Below, in pieces: positions 19,457-28,060 of a DNA stretch of 64,000 bases; the stretch's first letter is position 1, and each line of letters begins with the position of its first letter. The translations under genes and the position numbers were made by a program. The notes beneath the pieces are model-generated. The model saw nothing but the letters and a program-made list of their open reading frames with translations, was not told where the DNA came from and searched no databases. Origin of the DNA: Acidovorax sp. Leaf191 (GTDB lineage Bacteria > Pseudomonadota > Gammaproteobacteria > Burkholderiales > Burkholderiaceae_C). Location: positions 794,137 to 858,136 of the forward strand of contig NZ_LMPT01000001.1 in assembly GCF_001424425.1 (NCBI RefSeq), read 5' to 3'.

Positions 19457-20124
19457 GGCTTGACGGCCCTCAGCTGTGCCATGCGCTCGGCGATCTTGTT
19501 GTCGCGCACCAGGTCATCGAGCTCCTTGAGCTTGGCCGCCTGGTCGAGCGTGTTGCTGCGGTCCGTGCCCGACAGGCCGGTCTGGCGGGCGTAGACGCGG
19601 TCGAACGCGCCAGCCACGGCGTCCATGCGCTGCGCCGGGTTGGCACCGCCGGGCTGTGCCGCCGCGGATGGCACGGCGCTGGCGCGGCTCTTGCGGAACG
19701 CTTCGAGCGCTTCCATCATCTCGCGCTGCTTGGCCAGCAGCGCGGCCACGTAGCCGGTGAGCTCGCTCTCCTGCCGCGCAAGTTCTGCCAGCGTGGTCTC
19801 CAGCACGGGGATCTGCGCCTCGATGTCGAGCTGCCGAGCCACCGCAGCGCGCGCCAGATCCTCGCGGCCGGCGGCCAGGGCCTGCTCGATCTGCTCGCCG
19901 AGCTTGCCGTGCTGGCCATTGAGATTGGCGTGTTGCTGCTGGGCCAGGTGCCGGTTGGCGCTGGCCAGGCCCAGCTCGTGGCGGACATCGCCGATGACGG
20001 CATCGGCCTCGCGCAGCGACTGCTCCATCACGGCCACGGGGGCCTGGTTCTCCAGGTGGTCCACCAGTGCGTGGACGCTGCCGGTGATCACGCGTCCAAC
20101 GCGGGTCTTCAGGGAATCTGCCAT
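19453..20124 (-). CDS. PspA/IM30-family membrane-stress protein
   Basis: 223-aa peripheral membrane protein of the PspA/Vipp1 (ESCRT-III-like) family. It has an N-terminal amphipathic helix (SLKTRVGRVITGSVHALVDHLE), then extended coiled-coil helices to about residue 150 (QALAAGREDLARAAVARQLDIE), a linker with Ala/Pro and a C-terminal helix (TLDQAAKLKELDDLVRD). Members polymerise on damaged inner membranes. ATG at 20124 is preceded by AAAGGAG, and the upstream stop is one base away. The context (NfeD-like and flotillin genes downstream) suggests a membrane-maintenance module; no pspF or pspBC is present. Confidence 0.87.
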   Translation of the reverse strand: MADSLKTRVGRVITGSVHALVDHLENQAPVAVMEQSLREADAVIGDVRHELGLASANRHLAQQQHANLNGQHGKLGEQIEQALAAGREDLARAAVARQLDIEAQIPVLETTLAELARQESELTGYVAALLAKQREMMEALEAFRKSRASAVPSAAAQPGGANPAQRMDAVAGAFDRVYARQTGLSGTDRSNTLDQAAKLKELDDLVRDNKIAERMAQLRAVKP

Positions 20125-20125
20125 C

Positions 20126-20638
20126 TCAAGCTCCTTTTGAAACAGGGGGGTGAATGGTGTGGGCCAGCTCCAGTGTCGCAGCCGCATGACGCTGCACGAC
20201 GGCTGGATCGTAGGCGCTGGCCTGGCTCGTGGTCGCCTGGCGCAGCAGCATCTCACTGAGCGCGAACCCCCGGCGCACCAGCAGGTCTTCCAGCCGGGCG
20301 GCTTCCTGCTCGGAGGCCGGGGCGTTGCTCACGATGATCGCCAGGCAGGTGGTGACGTGGTCCAGCATGGCGTTGAGCACATCGGAATGCCGCCCCGTCT
20401 GGCCTTCGGTGCGGACCAGCGACTCGCGCAGCCGCCCCGTGATATCCCGCGCCCAGGCATGGGCGGCGACATAGTCCAGCGCACCGTCGTGGTGGCGCTT
20501 GAGCTGGCCCAGCAGCACGCGCAGCTTGTCGCTGTTGGTGGTGGCGCCCTCGACCTGCAGTTGGGCCAGCCACAGGTAAAGGTCGCTCGGTATCCGGGCG
20601 GAGAGGGGCTCCATGGTGGTGGTCGGCGTGGCGGACAT
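20126..20638 (-). CDS. Ribbon-helix-helix-like protein heading the PspA-flotillin operon
   Basis: 170-aa protein. Residues about 9-46 show the strand-helix-helix pattern of ribbon-helix-helix DNA-binding proteins (LSARIPSDLYLWLAQLQ, then NSDKLRVLLGQLKR). The rest is helical (about 60-165) and unlike anything I recognise. It is the first gene of the operon, stop one base before the pspA start, and is preceded by a promoter overlapped by inverted TTGAAT/ATTCA repeats. A role as local repressor, perhaps sensing through the helical domain, is inference. An ATG nine codons later is an alternative start. Confidence 0.6.
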   Translation of the reverse strand: MSATPTTTMEPLSARIPSDLYLWLAQLQVEGATTNSDKLRVLLGQLKRHHDGALDYVAAHAWARDITGRLRESLVRTEGQTGRHSDVLNAMLDHVTTCLAIIVSNAPASEQEAARLEDLLVRRGFALSEMLLRQATTSQASAYDPAVVQRHAAATLELAHTIHPPVSKGA

Positions 20639-20657
20639 GTGTGGACCTCAGGCAGTG

Positions 20658-20694
20658 TTGAATGCGATGGTATTCATTTGAATTCGTTTGTCAA
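20658..20694 (-). promoter_or_regulatory. Promoter and operator-like repeats of the PspA-flotillin operon
   Basis: On the minus strand TTGACA (20694-20689), a 16-base spacer and TACCAT (20672-20667) form a good sigma-70 promoter 29 bases before the first start codon. Three half-sites lie across it: TTGAAT at 20658, ATTCA at 20672 and TTGAATTC at 20678, the outer two being 20 bases apart. This layout fits repression by the ribbon-helix-helix-like protein encoded just downstream. Confidence 0.55.
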
Positions 20695-20785
20695 CAACGA
20701 TGCGAAGTGGAGGATTTTTGGAATTGTTGGATCGGCCGATGTCACTGCCCCGCGTCCGGCCATGGTTTCGCGATAAAAATAGCGG

Positions 20786-22189
20786 ATGAGCTCAACGTCC
20801 TCGCATTCCATCTACGCCCAGCGCCGCGCGCGCCTTGCTGCCCAGTTGGGCGCCGGGGGCATCGCCATCATCCCCACGGCGCCCGAGCGGCCGCGCAACC
20901 GGGACACGGACTTTTTGTTCCGGCACGACAGCTATTTCTACTACCTCACCGGTTTCATCGAGCCTGGCGCCTGCCTCGTGGTGGCGGCGGATGGCCGCAG
21001 CACGCTGTTTTGCCAACCCAAGGACCTGGAGCGTGAGATCTGGGACGGCTACCGGCTGGGCCCTGCGGCGGCACCCGGTGCACTGGGCGTGGATGCAGCG
21101 CATTCCATTGCCGAGCTCGATGCCAAGCTGCCCCGGCTTCTGGAAAACCGCAGTTGCGTGTGGTACCCCTTTGCCACGCACGCCGGCCTGGCGGCGCGGG
21201 TGGAAGGGTGGCTGAACGCGGTGCGGGCGCGGGTGCGCTACGGCGCGCTGTGCCCGGCCGAGCAGAACGATGTGTGCACGCTGCTCGACGAGATGCGGCT
21301 CATCAAGGATGCGCACGAGCAGGACATCATGCGCCGCGCCAGCGACATCAGCGCCCGGGCGCACATCCGCGCGATGCAGCGCTCGGCCCGCATGCTGCGC
21401 GCCGGGCAGGACGTGCGCGAATACCACCTGGATGCCGAGCTGCTGCACGCGTTCCGCGACGAGGGCTCGCAGTACCCGGCGTACAGCTCCATCGTGGCGG
21501 CCGGGGCCAACGCCTGCGTGCTGCACTACCGCGCTGATGCCGCCCCGGTGCGCGACGGCGAGCTGGTGCTCATCGACGCGGGCTGCGAGTTCGACGGCTA
21601 CGCCAGCGACATCACCCGCACTTTCCCGGCCAATGGCCGCTTCACCGGGCCGCAGCGCGCGCTGTACGACCTGGTGCTGGCCAGCCAGGACGCGGCCGTG
21701 GCGGCCACCAAGGCGGGCGCGCGCTTCAACGACCCGCACGACGCCACCGTGGCCGTGCTGGCGCAGGGCATGCTGGACCTGGGCCTGCTGGACCGCAACA
21801 AGGTGGGCAGTGCGCAGGACGTGATCGACACGCGTGCGTACTTCCAGTTCTACATGCACCGCACCGGCCACTGGCTGGGCATGGACGTGCACGACTGCGG
21901 CAGCTACGTGGAGCCCGGCGAGGTGGGCCAGGTGAGCGAGCGCAGGGACCCGCTGTCCGGCGAGACCATCACCAATCGCCCGAGCCGCGTGCTGCGCCCG
22001 GGCATGGTGCTCACCATCGAGCCCGGCATCTACGTGCGCCCGGCCGACGGGGTGCCCGCGCAGTTCCACAACATCGGCATCCGCATCGAGGACGATGCGA
22101 TCGTCAATGACGCGGGCTGCGAGCTGATCACCCGCGGCGTGCCCGTGAAGGCCGACGAGATCGAAGCGCTGATGCGCGACAGCGCGTGA
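20786..22189 (+). CDS. pepP: Xaa-Pro aminopeptidase (aminopeptidase P)
   Basis: 467-aa dinuclear Mn-dependent peptidase releasing N-terminal residues from peptides with Pro in second position. The N-terminal AMP_N domain (YAQRRARLAAQLG, RHDSYFYYLTGFIEPG) is followed by the pita-bread catalytic domain. The metal ligands are in LVLIDAGCEFDGYASDITRTFP (two Asp), the His in HRTGHWLGMDVHD, TIEPGIY (Glu) and RIEDD (Glu). All ligands are present. The stop codon overlaps the GTG start of the CPBP protease gene (GTGA), so the two peptidase genes are coupled. Confidence 0.95.
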   Translation: MSSTSSHSIYAQRRARLAAQLGAGGIAIIPTAPERPRNRDTDFLFRHDSYFYYLTGFIEPGACLVVAADGRSTLFCQPKDLEREIWDGYRLGPAAAPGALGVDAAHSIAELDAKLPRLLENRSCVWYPFATHAGLAARVEGWLNAVRARVRYGALCPAEQNDVCTLLDEMRLIKDAHEQDIMRRASDISARAHIRAMQRSARMLRAGQDVREYHLDAELLHAFRDEGSQYPAYSSIVAAGANACVLHYRADAAPVRDGELVLIDAGCEFDGYASDITRTFPANGRFTGPQRALYDLVLASQDAAVAATKAGARFNDPHDATVAVLAQGMLDLGLLDRNKVGSAQDVIDTRAYFQFYMHRTGHWLGMDVHDCGSYVEPGEVGQVSERRDPLSGETITNRPSRVLRPGMVLTIEPGIYVRPADGVPAQFHNIGIRIEDDAIVNDAGCELITRGVPVKADEIEALMRDSA

Positions 22190-22992
22190 ACCCGCAACCG
22201 CTCGGCAGCACCGCGCGCGACGCCGTGCCGGCGAGCCCGCCGGAGCCGTCTTCGAAAGTCTCCAGGTGGCGGCTGGCCGGGGCCTTGTGGCTGCTGGGCG
22301 TACCCGGCGTAGTGGCCGTGGTGTGGGCGCTGCTGCCGCCCCTGGCCGCCAACGCGGCGATGTTTCCGCTGCCGCTGTGGGCCATCGTGCTGCTCAGCGG
22401 GCTGCAGACCGCGGTGCTGCTGGCGTTGGCCGTGGGCGTGGGCGTGTGGCTGGCGCCGCGTGTCGGGCTCACGGCACCGGCGGTATCGGCATGGCTGGCC
22501 GGGCAGCCCGTGGGCCCGGTGCTGCGCGCGCAGTGGCTGCCGGGCGTGCTGGGCGGTGTGGCCGGCGCCGCCTGGCTCTGGGCGCTGTCGCGGCTGGCGC
22601 CGGAAGCGCTCAAACCGTCGGACCCGGGCAGCGCGATGCCCCTGGTGGTCAAGCTGCTGTACGGCGGTGTGACCGAAGAGCTGCTGGTGCGCTGGGGGGT
22701 GATGACGCTGCTGCTGTGGCTGGGCTGGCGCCTGGCGCAGCGCGGACAGGGCCGGCCTGGCGCCGGCGTGGTGGGTGTTGCGGTGGTTGTCAGCGCACTG
22801 CTGTTTGCCATGGGCCACCTGCCTGCGGCGCAGGCCATGGCGGGGGCGCTGACCGTGCCGGTCGTCGCCTTCGTGCTGGTGGGCAACACGGCGTTCGGGC
22901 TGGTGGCGGGCTGGCTCTTTGCGCGCCGGGGCCTGGAGGCTGCGGTCATCGCGCACGTGCTGGCCCATCTGCTCTCGCACCCGCTGCTGTAA
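22186..22992 (+). CDS. CPBP-family intramembrane metalloprotease
   Basis: 268-aa polytopic inner-membrane protein (about seven hydrophobic segments) of the CAAX-protease/bacteriocin-processing (Abi) family. Catalytic motifs in order: EELLVR (EExxxR) near residue 165, FAMGH (FxxxH) near 205 and the C-terminal HVLAH near 258. All three are intact, so an active enzyme is plausible. Substrate unknown; bacterial members have roles in envelope maintenance or peptide maturation. It starts with GTG overlapping the pepP stop. Confidence 0.83.
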   Translation: MNPQPLGSTARDAVPASPPEPSSKVSRWRLAGALWLLGVPGVVAVVWALLPPLAANAAMFPLPLWAIVLLSGLQTAVLLALAVGVGVWLAPRVGLTAPAVSAWLAGQPVGPVLRAQWLPGVLGGVAGAAWLWALSRLAPEALKPSDPGSAMPLVVKLLYGGVTEELLVRWGVMTLLLWLGWRLAQRGQGRPGAGVVGVAVVVSALLFAMGHLPAAQAMAGALTVPVVAFVLVGNTAFGLVAGWLFARRGLEAAVIAHVLAHLLSHPLL

Positions 22993-23022
22993 CTCCGCAC
23001 GGCCCGGCGGGGGTTGCCGAGA

Positions 23023-23040
23023 GGTAACCGGCCTGTAACC
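23023..23040 (+). promoter_or_regulatory. Paired GTAAC direct repeat upstream of pyk
   Basis: GGTAACCGGCCTGTAACC: the pentamer GTAAC recurs with an 11-base period. Its complement (GTTAC, 11-base period) matches the repeat upstream of fba at 27972-27988. It is centred about 68 bases before the pyk start codon, close to where a promoter would be. Candidate binding site of a shared glycolytic regulator. Confidence 0.4.
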
Positions 23041-23098
23041 GCTTCGTGTGAGAATTGAAATTCGATTACATCCGCCACACCAAGAAAGAGACAAGCCC

Positions 23099-24538
23099 AT
23101 GCCCAGTACCCGCCGCGCCACCAAGATTGTTGCCACCCTGGGCCCCGCATCGAGCGACCCGGCACTGCTGGAGGCCATGATCCGCGCGGGCGTGAACGTG
23201 GTGCGGCTGAACTTCAGCCACGGCAAGGCGCAGGACCACATCGACCGCGCCGCCACGGTGCGCGCCGCCGCCCAGCGCGCCGGCCGCGAGGTCGCCATCA
23301 TGGCCGACCTGCAGGGCCCCAAGATCCGCGTGGGCAAGTTCGCCGAGGGCAAGGTGCAGCTCGAGCACGGCGCCAAGTTCGTGCTCGATGCATCGCGCAC
23401 CGAGCCGGGCGACATCGAAGGCGTGGGCCTCGACTACAAGGAGCTGCCGCGCGATGTGAAGGCGGGTGACCTGCTGCTGCTCAACGACGGCCTCATCGTC
23501 CTCACGGTGGATGCGGTGCGCGGCGAAGAAGTCCACACCACCGTGAAGGTGGGCGGCGAGCTGTCCAACAACAAGGGCATCAACAAGAAGGGCGGGGGCC
23601 TCACGGCGCCGGCCCTCACGGCCAAGGACATGGAGGACATCCGCACGGCGATGAGCTTTCAGGCCGACTACGTGGCCGTGAGCTTTCCGAAGAACGCGAC
23701 CGACATGGAGATGGCGCGCCAGCTGTGCAACGTGGCCGCGTCCGAGTACCGCCACAAGCCGGGCCTGATCGCCAAGATCGAGCGTGCCGAGGCCATCCCG
23801 CACCTGGAGTCCATCCTGCGCGTGAGCGACGGCATCATGGTGGCCCGCGGCGACCTGGCCGTGGAAGTGGGCAACGCGGCCGTGCCGGCGCTGCAAAAGA
23901 AGATGATCCGCATGGCGCGCGAGCTGGACAAGGTCGTGATCACCGCCACGCAGATGATGGAGAGCATGATCACCAACCCCGTGCCCACGCGCGCCGAGGT
24001 GAGCGACGTGGCCAATGCGGTGCTGGACGGCACCGACGCCGTGATGCTGAGCGCCGAAACGGCTGCCGGCCGCTACCCGCTCGAGACCGTGGAAGAAATG
24101 GCCACCATCTGCGCCGCCGCCGAAGCGGCCGAAGACCACCAGCTCGATGCCGACTTCACGGGCCAGACCTTTGGCCGGATCGACCAGTCCATCGCCATGG
24201 GTGCGCTGTTCACCGCGCATCACCTGGGCGCCAAGGCCATCGTGGCCATGACCGACAGCGGCGCCACGGCACTGTGGATGAGCCGCCACAGCATCGACAT
24301 CCCGATCTACGCACTGACGCCCAAGGTGGCCACGCAGCGCAAGATGGCCATGTACCGCAACGTGCGCCCGCTGCTCATGGACACGAGCGCAGACCGCGAC
24401 ACCGCGCTGGAGCAGGCCGAGCGCCACCTGAAGAACCGCAACATCGTGCAAAAGGGCGACGTGTACGCGATCACCTGTGGCGAGCCGATGGGCGCTCCTG
24501 GCGGGACCAATATGCTGAAAATCTGCGTGGCCGGTTAG
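23099..24538 (+). CDS. pyk: Pyruvate kinase
   Basis: Tetrameric glycolytic enzyme (479 aa) making pyruvate and ATP from phosphoenolpyruvate. Motifs: NVVRLNFSHG near residue 38, MADLQGPKIRVG at about 66, the Mg/substrate loop IAKIERAEAI near 225, TQMMESMI and GTDAVMLSAETAAG near 310. The C-terminal allosteric domain follows. ATG at 23099 follows AGAAAGAG and matches the family N-terminus PSTRRATKIVATLGP. Its last 68 bases overlap the convergent PAP2 gene. The upstream repeat shared with fba suggests common control. Confidence 0.96.
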   Translation: MPSTRRATKIVATLGPASSDPALLEAMIRAGVNVVRLNFSHGKAQDHIDRAATVRAAAQRAGREVAIMADLQGPKIRVGKFAEGKVQLEHGAKFVLDASRTEPGDIEGVGLDYKELPRDVKAGDLLLLNDGLIVLTVDAVRGEEVHTTVKVGGELSNNKGINKKGGGLTAPALTAKDMEDIRTAMSFQADYVAVSFPKNATDMEMARQLCNVAASEYRHKPGLIAKIERAEAIPHLESILRVSDGIMVARGDLAVEVGNAAVPALQKKMIRMARELDKVVITATQMMESMITNPVPTRAEVSDVANAVLDGTDAVMLSAETAAGRYPLETVEEMATICAAAEAAEDHQLDADFTGQTFGRIDQSIAMGALFTAHHLGAKAIVAMTDSGATALWMSRHSIDIPIYALTPKVATQRKMAMYRNVRPLLMDTSADRDTALEQAERHLKNRNIVQKGDVYAITCGEPMGAPGGTNMLKICVAG

Positions 24539-25058
24539 CAGGTCGCGGGGCTGCACCCAGCGCGTGCACGGCCCCTGCGCTGAGTGCGCCGGTGAGCATG
24601 CCCGCGAGCACGTCGAAGGGAAAGTGCACGCCCAGGCACACGCGGCTCCACGCGATGGCCAGCGCTGCCACCCAGCACAGTGCGGCGAGCCAGCGTGCGG
24701 GGCGCGAGGCCTGCAAGCTGGCCGCCAGGGCACAGGCCGCGGCCGTGTGCATGCCGGGAAACCCGGCGCGCGCCGCATGCTCGATCCATTGCACCCCTAT
24801 CCCCAGCTGGGCGGGCCGCGGCGCCGCGATGGCGTGCCTGAGCAACTGCACGCCCACCCAGGCCAGTGCCATCGAGAACAGCGCCAGCACCAGGTCACGC
24901 CGCTGGGCAGGGCTGCCGACCACAAGGCCGCCAGCCAGCACTCCCCCCATGGCGATGGGCAGCTCCTGGGACGCCCACCGCGCGGCGGTGACCACCGCAG
25001 GCCAGGTCGACGCGTCTGCATTGACCGCGTGGAACAGGGCCAGGTCAAGCGGAAGCAT
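24471..25058 (-). CDS. PAP2-family phosphatase
   Basis: 195-aa membrane phosphatase of the PAP2 superfamily (undecaprenyl-PP or phospholipid phosphatase class). Motif 1 is RHAIAAPRP with Arg in place of the usual Lys, motif 2 is GFPGMHT (usually PSGH) and motif 3 is SRVCLGVHFPFD, a perfect SRxxxxxHxxxD. The catalytic His residues are present. About five hydrophobic segments. ATG at 25058 is preferred; it overlaps the end of the upstream PAP2 gene by 14 bases. The 3' end runs 68 bases into the pyk coding region on the other strand, which is unusual but leaves motif 3 intact. Confidence 0.82.
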   Translation of the reverse strand: MLPLDLALFHAVNADASTWPAVVTAARWASQELPIAMGGVLAGGLVVGSPAQRRDLVLALFSMALAWVGVQLLRHAIAAPRPAQLGIGVQWIEHAARAGFPGMHTAAACALAASLQASRPARWLAALCWVAALAIAWSRVCLGVHFPFDVLAGMLTGALSAGAVHALGAAPRPANRPRRFSAYWSRQERPSARHR

Positions 25059-25797
25059 GGGGCGCCTCTTCGGGGGGAGTGCTGCACGCAAAGGACGGGA
25101 AACGGGGGCGCAACGCAGCGGCCGCCAGGTCGCACAGCCAGCCGGTGGTCCAGCACAACCAGCCCGTCCACAGCGTGTGGCTCATGAAATGCGCGCCGCG
25201 CACCTGCTGCGCCGCGCCCAGCACGAACCCCGCCAGCAGCGACCCCGCCAGCCACCAGCGCGCGGCCGCGGGTGCCTTGTGGCGCAGCGCGAAGTAGCCG
25301 CCCAGGAACGCAAAACCCGCGGACGCGTGGCCTGCGGGAAAACAGCGTCCGCTGCCACCGTCGAGCACTCCGAGCGCCCAGTGGGAGACGTGGCGGGCCA
25401 CGCCGCCGAACTGCGCCAGATCCCAGGGGCAACTGGTGGCGCTCAGGTTCTTGACGATGCTGATCAGCGCCAGTGCCAACAGGGCACTCACGGCCATCTG
25501 CAGCCGCTCCCTGGCGTCGATGCGCCGCAGGATGCCCTTAGGCCACCACACGCTCAGGGCCAGCAAGAGCACCAGCAGCCATCCCAGGCGGCGTGCGTCT
25601 TCATGGAGCACCTGGACGAAGAACCAATGGTCCCGCATCGGAAAACCCGCCGACGAGCCGAAGGCCTGGGCCCAGGCCAGGTCGCGCCCGCCTGCATCCC
25701 AGGCCACCACGCCCGCCAGCGCGGCGAGGGTCCAGAACAAGAGAGGGTGGTGCGGGCGCGGGGGTGTCGCAGGTGAAGGAGCCGGTCTGGAGAGCAT
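25045..25797 (-). CDS. PAP2-family (lipid A/phospholipid type) phosphatase
   Basis: 250-aa polytopic membrane protein with about six hydrophobic segments. PAP2 motifs are loose: KNLSATSCP (motif 1, Lys kept, RP changed to CP), FPAGHAS (motif 2, His kept) and VRGAHFMSHTLWTGW (motif 3). This pattern is that of PAP2 proteins linked to lipid A or phosphoethanolamine-transfer genes. It is divergently transcribed from a PmrAB/QseBC-like two-component system 76 bases away and overlaps a second PAP2 gene. Regulation by that system and a role in envelope modification are inferred from the arrangement. Confidence 0.8.
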   Translation of the reverse strand: MLSRPAPSPATPPRPHHPLLFWTLAALAGVVAWDAGGRDLAWAQAFGSSAGFPMRDHWFFVQVLHEDARRLGWLLVLLLALSVWWPKGILRRIDARERLQMAVSALLALALISIVKNLSATSCPWDLAQFGGVARHVSHWALGVLDGGSGRCFPAGHASAGFAFLGGYFALRHKAPAAARWWLAGSLLAGFVLGAAQQVRGAHFMSHTLWTGWLCWTTGWLCDLAAAALRPRFPSFACSTPPEEAPHASA

Positions 25798-25873
25798 GGC
25801 CGGCACGATAGGGCGCCGCACTTAACGTCGTCTTAATGGGGCGCAAGTCGATGGGCGCTGCGACAATGCCCGC

Positions 25874-26578
25874 ATGCGAATACTCGTGGTCGAAGACGAT
25901 GCAGGCATTGCCACCGGCCTGCGCAGCAACCTGCAGCAGCGGGGCTACGCGGTGGATGTCAGCGACGGCGTGGCCAGTGCCTGGAGTGCGCTGCGGGCCG
26001 AACGGTTCGATGCCGTGCTGCTGGATCTGGGCCTCGTGGACGGGGACGGCAGCGAGCTGCTGCGGCGGCTGCGGCTGAGCCCGGCAGCGAGCGCCGCTTC
26101 ACCAAGCGTGTTGCCCGACCCGGCCACCCCCGTGCTCATCGTCACCGCGCGTGATCAGGTCCACCAGCGCATCGCGGGGCTCGACCTGGGCGCGGACGAC
26201 TACCTCACCAAGCCGTTTGACGTGGACGAGCTGGATGCGCGCCTGAGAGCGCTGCTGCGGCGTGCGGCAGGCCGCGCATCGCCCACCATCCGCCATGGCG
26301 ATATCGAACTGGACCCGGCTGCGCGCACCGTGCGCCTGCAGGGGCGGCCGGTCGAGATGTCGCCCCGGGAGTTTTCGGTGCTGCTGGTGCTGCTGGAGGC
26401 GCGTGGCCGCGTCCTCTCGCGCCAGCAGATCGAGGAGCGCCTGTACAGCTGGGAGGCGGCCATCGAGAGCAATGCCGTCGAGGTCCACATCCACCACCTG
26501 CGCCGCAAGCTGGGCAGCGCCTGCATACAGACCATGCGGGGGGTGGGCTATTTCATGCCCCAGGAGATGCCCGGATGA
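25874..26578 (+). CDS. OmpR/PhoB-family response regulator
   Basis: 234-aa transcriptional regulator with an N-terminal receiver domain (acidic EDD near residue 7, phosphorylation site Asp51 in LLDLGLVDGDG, Thr91 and Lys113 in LTKPFD) and a C-terminal winged helix (MSPREFSVLLVLLEARGRVLSRQQIEERLY, VEVHIHHLRRKLG). It is nearest in style to PmrA/QseB. Between alpha-3 and beta-4 it carries an insertion of about 12 Ala/Ser/Pro residues (70-85), longer than usual. The stop overlaps the kinase start (ATGA). The divergent PAP2 genes are the obvious targets. Confidence 0.93.
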   Translation: MRILVVEDDAGIATGLRSNLQQRGYAVDVSDGVASAWSALRAERFDAVLLDLGLVDGDGSELLRRLRLSPAASAASPSVLPDPATPVLIVTARDQVHQRIAGLDLGADDYLTKPFDVDELDARLRALLRRAAGRASPTIRHGDIELDPAARTVRLQGRPVEMSPREFSVLLVLLEARGRVLSRQQIEERLYSWEAAIESNAVEVHIHHLRRKLGSACIQTMRGVGYFMPQEMPG

Positions 26579-27963
26579 ACGCGCCTGCCGAGTCTTTGCC
26601 ACGGCGGCCCCGCAGGCCATCGCTCACGCGGCAACTGCTGCTGTGGTCGCTGGGCGCGCTGGCGCTGGTGTGGGGCACCTTCGTGTTCATCGGCTACCAG
26701 ACGGGCGTGCACGAGGCGGACGAGCTGACCGACGGGCACCTGGCCAGCGTGGCGGCCTTGCTGCTCAACCTGCGGGCCACGGAGGTGATGGAGGGGCCGC
26801 AGGTCACCCCCCGGGCGCCCACCCCCTGGCTCAAGTCCCACGACTACCAGCAGTCCATCAGTGTCGTGCAGTGGGACGCGCAGGGGCGGCTGCTGTCGCT
26901 CAGCGGCACCACGTTGCCGCCGGAGTTCTCCGACGTGGAGGGTTTCGCCAACCTGACGCTCGGCCCGGACAAGGTGGTCTGGCGCAGCTTCTCGCAATGG
27001 GATGCGGCGCGGGCCCGCAAGATCATGGTGATGCTGCAGCTGCATGAGCGGGACGAACTGGCCGACGACATTGCCGGACAGATGATCGAGCCGGGCCTGT
27101 GGTTGCTGCCCGTGGTGTCCCTGGCCTTGGGACTGGCACTGTGGCGCGGGTTGCGGCCGCTGTACGCGTTGTCGGCGGATGTCGCTGCGCTGGACCCGGT
27201 CAGCACGCAGCGCCTGGCCTCGCGCCATGCCTGGAGCGAATTCGAGTCCGTGGTGGCCTCCATCAACACGCTGCTGGATCGTCAGCACACCGCCATGGTG
27301 CGCGAGCGCAGGCTGGCCAACGAGGTGGCCCATGAACTGCGGACGCCCTTGTCGTCCATTGCCCTGCAGGCCAGCGCCCTGTCCGGTGAGCTCGACGAAG
27401 ACGCCAAGGCCCAGGCGCTGGACCGCATCGGTCGGGATGCCCTGCGGGCGGGGCATGTGCTGAACCAGTTGCTGGCCCTGGCGAGGGCCAGCCGGGCCGA
27501 GCTGCATGAAGCCAAGCAGGCGGTGGACCTGGCCGCTTTGGTGCGCTCGGTGTGCGCCGACTACGCGCAGACGGCCTGGCAGCGCGGCGACGACATTGCG
27601 CTGCAGGCGCCGCCGGCGTTGATGGTCCAGGGCCATGCCTTGCTGCTCGACATCGCCACGCGCAACCTCGTGGAGAACGCGCTCAAGCACACGCCGCACG
27701 GAACCCATATCGCCGTGCAGCTGTGTGGGGACGGGCCCGAGGGCGCCTGGCTGCAGGTGTGCGACGACGGGCGGCGCACCGCACAAGACGACTGCGCAGC
27801 GCCGGTGGACCGGCCCCAAGACAGCCTGCACCTGGGCCATGAAATCCTGCGGCGCGTGGCCGACATCCACGGCGGCCGCTTCGGCGAGGCCCCGGCCCCG
27901 GCGCCCTTTACCACCTGCTACCGGCTGGATTTGCCGCCAACCCCTGTCACGCCGGCCGGTTAA
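26575..27963 (+). CDS. Sensor histidine kinase with degraded ATP-lid
   Basis: 462-aa membrane sensor: transmembrane segments at about 20-42 and 174-190 flank a periplasmic domain of about 130 residues. A short HAMP-like linker and the H box [12 protein letters not shown] (His253) follow, then the N box [12 protein letters not shown]. The G1 box reads CDDGRR instead of DxGxG, the F box is not recognisable, and G2 is HLGHEIL instead of GLGL. ATP binding or turnover may be altered. Partner is the response regulator encoded just before. The family is QseC/PmrB-like; signal unknown. Confidence 0.88.
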   Translation: MNAPAESLPRRPRRPSLTRQLLLWSLGALALVWGTFVFIGYQTGVHEADELTDGHLASVAALLLNLRATEVMEGPQVTPRAPTPWLKSHDYQQSISVVQWDAQGRLLSLSGTTLPPEFSDVEGFANLTLGPDKVVWRSFSQWDAARARKIMVMLQLHERDELADDIAGQMIEPGLWLLPVVSLALGLALWRGLRPLYALSADVAALDPVSTQRLASRHAWSEFESVVASINTLLDRQHTAMVRERRLANEVAHELRTPLSSIALQASALSGELDEDAKAQALDRIGRDALRAGHVLNQLLALARASRAELHEAKQAVDLAALVRSVCADYAQTAWQRGDDIALQAPPALMVQGHALLLDIATRNLVENALKHTPHGTHIAVQLCGDGPEGAWLQVCDDGRRTAQDDCAAPVDRPQDSLHLGHEILRRVADIHGGRFGEAPAPAPFTTCYRLDLPPTPVTPAG

Positions 27964-27971
27964 AATTACGA

Positions 27972-27988
27972 GTTACCAAGCGGTTACC
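27972..27988 (+). promoter_or_regulatory. Paired GTTACC direct repeat upstream of fba
   Basis: GTTACCAAGCGGTTACC: two GTTACC copies with an 11-base period, just after a TAAAAT element (27961-27966) that could be the -10 box. The complement of the pyk upstream site has the same repeat with the same period. A repressor bound here would sit at the transcription start. Confidence 0.4.
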
Positions 27989-28060
27989 ACCGCCCAGGCC
28001 CCCACCCTGGCCCCACCAGGCCGACTGCGACCCTCACCAACTTCAACGGACATCACGACC

